A stretch of 6,481 nucleotides of DNA from Actinomycetes bacterium (GTDB lineage: Bacteria; Actinomycetota; Humimicrobiia; Humimicrobiales; Humimicrobiaceae), in contig JAUWCR010000077.1 in NCBI GenBank assembly GCA_030609215.1, forward strand, positions 1-6,481, in the 5' to 3' direction. The notes below the pieces were generated by a model, which had not been told where the DNA came from, made no database searches, and saw only the letters and a program-made list of their open reading frames with translations. A program made the translations under genes and the position numbers. Shown in pieces: positions 1 through 5,075 of this stretch (position 1 is its first letter; each line of letters opens with the position of its first letter).

Positions 1-659
1 AGCTCTAATCTATCTTCTTTTAAGTCCAATACTACAAATTTCTTTGGATTCCTCATTCTGATAGCTCCTACCATTCCAAGACCAAGTGTTCCTGCTCCTG
101 ATAATACAACAAAATCTTCATTAGTAATATTTGCTCTGTCAACACAATGCTTTGAGCAAGCGTACGGTTCAATTAGAATTGCTTTTTCAATCGGAATATC
201 CTCTGGCACAGAATAATTTAAAGCTTCTTTGGGAAATTTCATATATTCTGCCATCCCGCCATTTACATTATTTTGAAACCCATATACGTCATGTTTTTGA
301 CACATCCAATGTCTTCCTGTTTTACAAAATTTACATTTCCAACAGGGAACAATCTGTTCTGATATCACTCTATCACCGATATTAAATTCTCCTTTTACGT
401 TAGAACCCATTTCTACGATATTACCTATAAATTCATGTCCTGGAATCATGGGTGCTTTAATATATGACGGATTTCCTTCTCCTCCCCAAAAACTTGGCGC
501 GCCATGGTAGGCTTTTAGATCTCCTGCGCATATTCCGCATGCTTCAACCTTAATAACAATTTCACCTTCCTTTGCTTTTGGAATAAAAACTTCCTCTAAT
601 CGATAGTCTCTCGGGGCATGCGCAACGAGTGCTTTCATTTTTGCAGGTAAACTAGACAT
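1..659 (-). CDS. Zinc-dependent medium-chain alcohol/polyol dehydrogenase, 3' end beyond window
   Basis: This is the N-terminal 219 codons of a cytoplasmic zinc-dependent dehydrogenase (MDR superfamily); the frame is open to the window edge, so roughly the last 40% (usual length about 350-390 residues) is missing. The GroES-like catalytic domain comes first, with probable catalytic zinc ligands Cys44 (in CGICAGD), His75-Glu76 (PGHEF) and Glu164 (IEPYA). A structural-zinc lobe follows with Cys106, Cys109, Cys112 and Cys120, spaced C-x2-C-x2-C-x7-C. The NAD(P)-binding Rossmann fold starts at GAGTLGLG (188-195), and Asp212 at the end of the next strand suggests NAD rather than NADP. The ATG at 659 is chosen because GGAGG lies 6 bases upstream; the next Met (codon 8) has no such site. 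From memory the sequence recalls erythritol/L-threitol dehydrogenases (EltD type), with shared stretches such as SEQIVPCW. Its position after a sugar-type importer suggests it oxidises the imported polyol. The exact substrate is inferred. Confidence 0.93.
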   Translation of the reverse strand, partial: MSSLPAKMKALVAHAPRDYRLEEVFIPKAKEGEIVIKVEACGICAGDLKAYHGAPSFWGGEGNPSYIKAPMIPGHEFIGNIVEMGSNVKGEFNIGDRVISEQIVPCWKCKFCKTGRHWMCQKHDVYGFQNNVNGGMAEYMKFPKEALNYSVPEDIPIEKAILIEPYACSKHCVDRANITNEDFVVLSGAGTLGLGMVGAIRMRNPKKFVVLDLKEDRLE

Positions 660-665
660 TATAAT

Positions 666-670
666 CCTCC
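666..670 (-). promoter_or_regulatory. Strong Shine-Dalgarno of the dehydrogenase gene
   Basis: The minus strand reads AAGGAGG followed by 6 bases and the ATG at 659. This near-perfect site fixes the start of the truncated dehydrogenase and suggests efficient translation. Confidence 0.8.
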
Positions 671-717
671 TTCTTAAATGTAATATATTCTTAATATAAT
701 TAATACTCTACGGACAT

Positions 718-746
718 AATATAAAGTAATTTATCACTTTAATTAA
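718..746 (-). promoter_or_regulatory. Candidate promoter of the dehydrogenase gene with an internal dyad
   Basis: On the minus strand TTAATT (746-741) and TATATT (723-718) are separated by exactly 17 bases. The -10 matches the sigma-70 consensus at 5 of 6 positions, the -35 at only 3 of 6. Transcription would start near 711 and leave a leader of about 50 bases. The spacer is almost filled by an imperfect 20-bp palindrome (722-741), a typical place for a repressor operator. The DNA here is very AT-rich, so chance promoter-like matches are common and the call is tentative. Confidence 0.33.
722..741. repeat. Imperfect 20-bp palindrome, possible operator
   Basis: The sequence TAAAGTAATTTATCACTTTA is a dyad in which 8 of 9 position pairs are complementary around a 2-base centre; only the pair 728/735 mismatches. 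It lies 63 bases upstream of the dehydrogenase start and between the two candidate promoter hexamers. The size suits a dimeric regulator site, but the sequence does not show which regulator family would bind. It could also be chance in AT-rich DNA. Confidence 0.4.
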
Positions 747-777
747 GATTACTATCTTGTTCCTCTATTTTATTAAG

Positions 778-792
778 TTAAGCATCGCTTAA
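778..792. repeat. Small inverted repeat after ATPase B gene
   Basis: TTAAGC and GCTTAA form a 6-bp stem with a 3-base loop, about 30 bases past the stop codon of ATPase B. No U-tract follows on the minus-strand transcript, so it is not a convincing terminator. The rest of the 660-821 gap shows only AT-rich sequence, the candidate promoter and dyad, and the ribosome-binding site of the dehydrogenase. Confidence 0.3.
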
Positions 793-821
793 AATTTTAT
801 AAAAATAGTATTTTATTATAA

Positions 822-1934
822 TTATGCACTAATTATTTTTTCTGTTTTCGGGTGGAATAAATGTAATTTGTTTTGATCGTAAAACAACTCTAACTCTTTA
901 CCTTTTTTTAATCCCATATCAACATTACAATAAACAGAAAATTTATAATCTCCACTTCTTAAAACCAGATACATATCTTCACCTAAAAATTCCATTACTT
1001 CAATTATTCCCTTAATAGACTTCTGTTTGTCAGATATCTTTCTTATGTGAATATTTTGCGGCCTCAGACCAAGAATTACTTCTTTGAAATTTAATTTATA
1101 TAATATTTTAGCTATTTTAGCCTCTGGAATAAATTTAAGTGAACTATTTTCAACTTTTAGAATAATTATATCTTTCTCTGAAATAATTTTGCATTTCATA
1201 ATATTAATTGGAGGTTGACCAACAAAACCTGCAACAAAAAGATTTATAGGATTATTGAAAATTTCATCTCTCGTACCTACCTGCTGTAATTCTGCAAAAT
1301 TCATAATCCCAATACTTTTACCCACAGCCACAGCTTCTGTCTGGTTGTGAGTAACATATAACATAGTTGAGCCAAATTCACGATTTATCTCTTTTATTTC
1401 AGCTAATATTCGATACCTTTTTTCTATTTCAATATGTGAAATAGGTTCATCCAGTAAAAATATAGATGGATCTCTTACCAATGCACGCGCCAATGATACT
1501 CTTTGCTGTTGCCCTCCGCTTAAGGTAGTTGTTTTTAAATCAAGGATATCTCCGATTCCCAATATTTCACTTATATCCTTAATTCTTTTTTTAACTATAT
1601 TAGGATTTATTTTTTTTGCTTCTAAACAAAGTGCAATATTTTCCTTAACAGTTAAATGAAAATATAATGCATAATCTTCAAATGCAAGAGCTATATTTCT
1701 TTGTGCGGGAGTTAGATCATTTGAAAGATTATCACCTATGTACAATTTTCCTTTGGAAATTTCCTCGATACCAGCTATCATCCTTAAAGTAGAAGTCTTT
1801 CCACAGCCGGATGGGCCCAATAAAACCATAATTTCTTTATCTCTTATATTCAGATTTAAGTTTTTAACTGCTTCGACTTTTCCTTTTTTGCTCCCATAAT
1901 ATTTATACACATTTTTTAGTGAAACTGACGCCAT
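822..1934 (-). CDS. ABC importer ATPase B (MalK/UgpC-like, second ATPase)
   Basis: This is a 370-residue nucleotide-binding subunit of a CUT1-type (carbohydrate) importer, expected to sit on the cytoplasmic face of the permeases and pair with ATPase A. Walker A is GPSGCGKT (40-47), the ABC signature LSGGQ (138-142), Walker B IFLLDE (158-163) with catalytic Glu163, and the H-loop His is 196. A C-terminal OB/TOBE-type regulatory region follows, with GLRPQNIHI near 289-297. Length is normal for MalK-type subunits. Two positions are unusual: the Q-loop reads FED (85-87) where FQ is the rule, and the D-loop reads SHIE (166-169), with Glu169 in place of the usual Asp. The start ATG has GGAG 7 bases upstream, which follows directly on the stop of ATPase A; only 12 bases separate the two genes, so they are surely co-transcribed. 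Automatic annotation may call it UgpC; that substrate is not supported here. Confidence 0.95.
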   Translation of the reverse strand: MASVSLKNVYKYYGSKKGKVEAVKNLNLNIRDKEIMVLLGPSGCGKTSTLRMIAGIEEISKGKLYIGDNLSNDLTPAQRNIALAFEDYALYFHLTVKENIALCLEAKKINPNIVKKRIKDISEILGIGDILDLKTTTLSGGQQQRVSLARALVRDPSIFLLDEPISHIEIEKRYRILAEIKEINREFGSTMLYVTHNQTEAVAVGKSIGIMNFAELQQVGTRDEIFNNPINLFVAGFVGQPPINIMKCKIISEKDIIILKVENSSLKFIPEAKIAKILYKLNFKEVILGLRPQNIHIRKISDKQKSIKGIIEVMEFLGEDMYLVLRSGDYKFSVYCNVDMGLKKGKELELFYDQNKLHLFHPKTEKIISA

Positions 1935-1946
1935 AAAAAAACTCCT

Positions 1947-3062
1947 TTACTCTTTTAATTTAATATTTTCATTTGTTTCCTTATCAAAGAATATTAATGA
2001 TTGATCATCAAAGCTTAACCATAATTCTTGTTTATATATCAAAGATAAATCTGGATCATTAACTAATATAGTTAGATCTAAGTTTTTAATTTTTGCATAA
2101 AACACCAACTGATTATCGAGAACTTCGGACGTGCCACAAATAGCTTTTAAATTATAAACATCTGAAGGTTTCTCTGAAAAACTTATATGATGTGGTCTGG
2201 CCCCTACTAAATATTCACTTTTCCCATAAATTTCTAAAAGTTTTAAAATATTACCAGAAATATTAAAGACAAAATCTCCTTTAGGACAATATAATTGGCT
2301 ATTTTTAGAATTAACTGAGCAATCAAATAAATTTATTTCTGGCCATCCTACATTTAAGGCAACTATTGTGTTTTTTGGAAAATTATAAATTATTTCTGGA
2401 ATCCCAATTTGTTGTATCTCTCCCTTATTTAAGAACATTACTCTATCTCCAAGAGAAATGGCTTCTTTATAGTCATGAGATGTATATATAGTAGTAGTTT
2501 GAAATTTTTCCCTTAAAAAATGAAACTCGGTCCTTAATTGATTTCTTATTTTAGCATCTACATGGGCTAGTGGTTCATCTAACAATAATACCTTAGGTTC
2601 TTTTATTAATGCTCTACCTAGAGCTACTCTTTGTTTTTGTCCACCACTTAATTCTGAAGGCAGTCTATCCAATAAATGATTTATATTTAACATCTTTGCA
2701 ATTTTGTCTACTTTTTCCCTTATTTGTTTTGTATTATATTTGTTCTTACTTGCTGATGATTTAAGCGGGGCTGCGATATTATTAAAAACTGTAAAATGTG
2801 GATATAAAGAGTAGTCTTCAAAGGTTAAAGCAACATCTCTTTTAGCTGTTGTAATATTATTTATTGAATCTCCATCAAAATAAATTTCACCATTTTCTGG
2901 ATTCTCCAATCCAGCAATTACTTTTAAAAATGTAGTCTTGCCAGCCCCGGAAGGTCCAAGGATAATAAAAAATTCTCCATCGTTAATCTCAACTGACAAA
3001 TTATTGAGTGCAACTACTTTTTCAAATTTCTTTGTAATATTCTTTAATGATATCTTGGGCAT
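1947..3062 (-). CDS. ABC importer ATPase A (MalK/UgpC-like, first ATPase)
   Basis: This is a 371-residue CUT1-family nucleotide-binding subunit that would power solute uptake with ATPase B. Counting from the ATG at 3062, Walker A is GPSGAGKT (36-43), the signature LSGGQ (138-142), Walker B VLLLDE (158-163) with catalytic Glu163, the D-loop AHVD (166-169) with its normal Asp, and the H-loop His is 196. The C-terminal TOBE-type region carries VGARPHHISF (286-295). The Q-loop reads FED (81-83), with Glu82 where the family normally has Gln. An in-frame TTG at 3074 would add four residues, but it abuts GGAGG, which lies 5 bases before the ATG and so marks the ATG as the start. It is one of two clearly different ATPases in the operon, whereas most CUT1 importers use one ATPase as a homodimer. 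Confidence 0.95.
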   Translation of the reverse strand: MPKISLKNITKKFEKVVALNNLSVEINDGEFFIILGPSGAGKTTFLKVIAGLENPENGEIYFDGDSINNITTAKRDVALTFEDYSLYPHFTVFNNIAAPLKSSASKNKYNTKQIREKVDKIAKMLNINHLLDRLPSELSGGQKQRVALGRALIKEPKVLLLDEPLAHVDAKIRNQLRTEFHFLREKFQTTTIYTSHDYKEAISLGDRVMFLNKGEIQQIGIPEIIYNFPKNTIVALNVGWPEINLFDCSVNSKNSQLYCPKGDFVFNISGNILKLLEIYGKSEYLVGARPHHISFSEKPSDVYNLKAICGTSEVLDNQLVFYAKIKNLDLTILVNDPDLSLIYKQELWLSFDDQSLIFFDKETNENIKLKE

Positions 3063-3149
3063 TTTATCCTCCAAATTTTTATTAACAATAAATATTGTAA
3101 ATACAACACATTAATAAGTATACAATCTATTAAAACAAACATCTAATAA
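3063..3149 (-). other. AT-rich gap between permease and ATPase genes, with a small palindrome and a weak promoter-like site
   Basis: This 87-base gap is longer than the others on the ATPase side of the operon. It holds a 6-bp inverted repeat with a 2-base centre (ACAATA/TATTGT, 3085-3098). On the minus strand it also holds TATACT (5 of 6 to a -10), with only a poor -35 candidate 18 bases upstream. An internal promoter for the two ATPase genes is possible but weakly supported. No terminator is visible. Confidence 0.3.
3068..3072 (-). promoter_or_regulatory. Shine-Dalgarno that sets the start of ATPase A
   Basis: GGAGG is followed by 5 bases and the ATG at 3062. An upstream in-frame TTG (3074-3072) overlaps the first G of this site, so it cannot be served by it. 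The protein therefore begins MPKISLKN. Confidence 0.85.
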
Positions 3150-4034
3150 TTATCTTTTTATAGCACCCATACTCATACCAGAAATTAGATATCGTTGCAA
3201 GAAAATAGAAAGAATTAACAAAGGTAAAGCCGCTCCAATACATATAGCAGCAATTTCTCTAAACATGATAGCATCAGGAGTAAGATATCTTGTTGCTTGA
3301 ACAGTCACGGGCTGTACATACACTGCAGCTAGTATCATTCCAAATATAAAATTATTCCAGCAATAAATAAATGCTAAAAGAGTTGCTGCAGCAATTCCAC
3401 CTTTAGCTAAAGGTAATATTAATCTAAAAAATATCCAAATTCTTGAATATCCATCAACCATTCCTGCTTGCTCAATCTCCATTGGAATTTCTTCCATGTA
3501 TCCCCTCACAATCCATACTATCATAGGTAAACTAATCAGCTGATATACCCAAATCAGGGAGATATAAGTGTTGTATAGACCAATTCTTGAAAATAATAAA
3601 TAAAGAGGCATAATAACCAACAGTGGTGGCGCGAATCTAAAAGTAAGAATTGTAAAAGCTATATTCTCTTTGCTTTTTAATTTGGTTCTAGCCAATACAT
3701 ATGCTGCTGGCAAGCCAACAGCTAAAGATATTAAGATAGTGCTTACAACAACAATTATACTGTTCTTAATGCCCACTAAAAACCATGATTCAACACCGGC
3801 CGAAACACCTGTTGCTCCAACTATTTTTGCCAGACCTAATATATATTGAAAACCTTTAATAACAGGTTGAAAAATAAACTTAGGTGGATAGGTAAGAATA
3901 TCAGGATTAGTTTTTAATGCCATAGTTAAAATCCAATATACAGGAAATAATAAAAAGGAAAAACTTAATATTAACACTACAGATGTTGATAAATTTACAA
4001 AAATATTTTTTCTTAATTTTTTTCTTTCACTCAT
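3150..4034 (-). CDS. ABC importer inner-membrane permease (MalG/UgpE-like)
   Basis: This is a 294-residue permease of the MetI-like CUT1 family, one half of the transmembrane channel. About six hydrophobic segments are visible, near residues 15-38, 90-112, 126-148, 157-176, 214-234 and 259-281. The cytoplasmic EAA loop, which docks on the ATPase, reads EQAGMVDGYSRIW (188-200) and continues to Phe202, Ile206 and Pro208-Leu209. This matches the family pattern with Gln in place of the first Ala. A stretch of about 50 residues between segments 1 and 2 is predicted to be external. The last residues, SGMSMGAIKR, are typical of MalG-type C-termini. Length is normal. The start ATG has AAAGGA 6 bases upstream, and only 35 bases separate the gene from the preceding permease. 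Substrate cannot be read from the sequence. Confidence 0.95.
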   Translation of the reverse strand: MSERKKLRKNIFVNLSTSVVLILSFSFLLFPVYWILTMALKTNPDILTYPPKFIFQPVIKGFQYILGLAKIVGATGVSAGVESWFLVGIKNSIIVVVSTILISLAVGLPAAYVLARTKLKSKENIAFTILTFRFAPPLLVIMPLYLLFSRIGLYNTYISLIWVYQLISLPMIVWIVRGYMEEIPMEIEQAGMVDGYSRIWIFFRLILPLAKGGIAAATLLAFIYCWNNFIFGMILAAVYVQPVTVQATRYLTPDAIMFREIAAICIGAALPLLILSIFLQRYLISGMSMGAIKR

Positions 4035-4069
4035 TATTTATCCTTTCTATAAATATCTTACTTAAATAT

Positions 4070-4963
4070 TTATCTTAAATTTTCTCGCAATACAGTCCAA
4101 TATCTAATTAACCAAAAACAAACAATATAGACAATTAACCACATAACCAACATAATAGATGCCCCATATCCTGTCTTATAGTAAGTAAATGCCTGGGTAT
4201 AAGCTTCAACTTGAAAATTCATTAATGTGCTACCTGGTCCACCCCTGGTTAAACCAAAAATAATATCAAATTGAGCTATTGAATCAATAAATCTAAAAAC
4301 TAAGCATATAATAATATAAGGCATAAGCAATGGAAATATAATTTTTCTAAAGGTTGTCCATTTACTTAATCCATCTACACTAGCAGCTTCAAGAATCCTT
4401 GGAGGTATACCTTTTAAGCCTGCTAATATTATAATAGCAATAAATGGTGTAAACATCCAAACATCTATTAATACTGCCGAATACAAAGCATAGCTAGAAC
4501 TTCCAGCCCAAACAAATTTTCTCGGAATACCAAATGGACTTAAAATATAATTTAAAACACTATATTCAGGATTCATCATTAGTTTCCACATAATAGTTCC
4601 TATAATAGGCGAAATCATTAATGGAAAAAGTAAAAACGGTTTTAAAACCTTTCCTAACCAAGTATCTTGATTTAATGTAAATGCAATGATAAGTCCTAAT
4701 GAAAACTCGAAAAAAAGCACTAAAAAACAATAGGAAAATGTAACCTTAGCATTGTGCCAAAACAAACCACTTCCAAAATATTGCAAATAATTATTAAAAC
4801 CTATAAAATTAACATCTCTGCTTATTAAACTAGCATCGGTTAAAGAAAAATAAATACTGTAACCAAACGGCACTAATATAAGTATTAATACTAATAGTGC
4901 AGGTAAAAGTGCAAATATTGGCCCTATTTCACCTAATCTAGACTTCAAAGTAACACCATTCAT
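4070..4963 (-). CDS. ABC importer inner-membrane permease (MalF/UgpA-like)
   Basis: This is a 297-residue permease that should heterodimerise with the product of the next gene to form the channel. Six hydrophobic segments are visible, near residues 15-40, 75-97, 110-128, 160-182, 213-233 and 267-287. The EAA loop for contact with an ATPase is well kept: EAASVDGLSKW (192-202), then Phe205, Ile208 and Pro211-Leu212. The motif LTRGGPGSTL (238-247) after segment 5 is typical of MalF/UgpA-type permeases. The size matches the short six-helix UgpA type rather than the long E. coli MalF. The ribosome-binding region is odd: instead of GGAGG there is a G6 run 8 bases before the ATG, preceded by T8 and followed by A5. 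A stem-loop lies between this gene and the binding-protein gene upstream, so its expression may be lower than that of the binding protein. Confidence 0.95.
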   Translation of the reverse strand: MNGVTLKSRLGEIGPIFALLPALLVLILILVPFGYSIYFSLTDASLISRDVNFIGFNNYLQYFGSGLFWHNAKVTFSYCFLVLFFEFSLGLIIAFTLNQDTWLGKVLKPFLLFPLMISPIIGTIMWKLMMNPEYSVLNYILSPFGIPRKFVWAGSSSYALYSAVLIDVWMFTPFIAIIILAGLKGIPPRILEAASVDGLSKWTTFRKIIFPLLMPYIIICLVFRFIDSIAQFDIIFGLTRGGPGSTLMNFQVEAYTQAFTYYKTGYGASIMLVMWLIVYIVCFWLIRYWTVLRENLR

Positions 4964-4971
4964 GTCTTTTT

Positions 4972-4985
4972 CCCCCCAAAAAAAA
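4972..4985 (-). promoter_or_regulatory. Homopolymeric T8-G6 tract in place of a normal Shine-Dalgarno
   Basis: The minus strand reads eight T (4985-4978), six G (4977-4972), then AAAAAGAC and the ATG at 4963. The G run sits at Shine-Dalgarno distance (8 bases) but matches the anti-SD only through G-U pairs. An AGAGG lies further up (4992-4988), too far from the start to be a normal site. Such runs are prone to slippage and could change the spacing or strength of translation initiation. Confidence 0.5.
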
Positions 4986-5000
4986 TACCTCTTACTTTAA

Positions 5001-5060
5001 GTTGGACATGCTAATCTCTTATATTTTATTGTTTTACAATTTTAGATTAACATGTCCAAC
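5001..5060 (-). promoter_or_regulatory. Strong intergenic stem-loop after the binding-protein gene
   Basis: Two 17-base arms (5001-5017 and 5044-5060, GTTGGACATG plus 7 bases) are complementary at all but one position, around a 26-base loop that contains a smaller hairpin (ATTGT/ACAAT, 5028-5040). In the minus-strand transcript the odd pair (5011/5050) becomes a G-U wobble, so all 17 pairs form; in a plus-strand transcript it would be a C-A mismatch. The stem begins 15 bases after the binding-protein stop codon. No U-tract follows directly; the nearest, T8, starts about 15 bases later, so it is not a classic terminator. In ABC importer operons such structures commonly protect the binding-protein mRNA from 3' decay or cause partial termination, giving excess binding protein. 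That role is inferred. Confidence 0.75.
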
Positions 5061-5075
5061 ATTTAAACTATCTTT

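Noticed and set aside
131..385. 84-codon plus-strand frame
   Set aside because: It lies wholly antisense to the dehydrogenase coding region, has no ribosome-binding site and shows no recognisable protein features.
778..824. Intrinsic terminator after ATPase B
   Set aside because: The 6-bp stem at 778-792 has no U-tract after it on the minus strand, and the other inverted repeats here are pure A+T and weak.
3063..3074. TTG start at 3074 for ATPase A, adding four residues
   Set aside because: The TTG overlaps the GGAGG that serves the ATG at 3062, and the family's N-terminus aligns from MPKISLKN.
5001..5060. Full intrinsic terminator or miniature transposon at the stem-loop
   Set aside because: The T-run is about 15 bases away from the stem, and there is no target-site duplication or transposase; an mRNA stem-loop within the operon explains it more simply.
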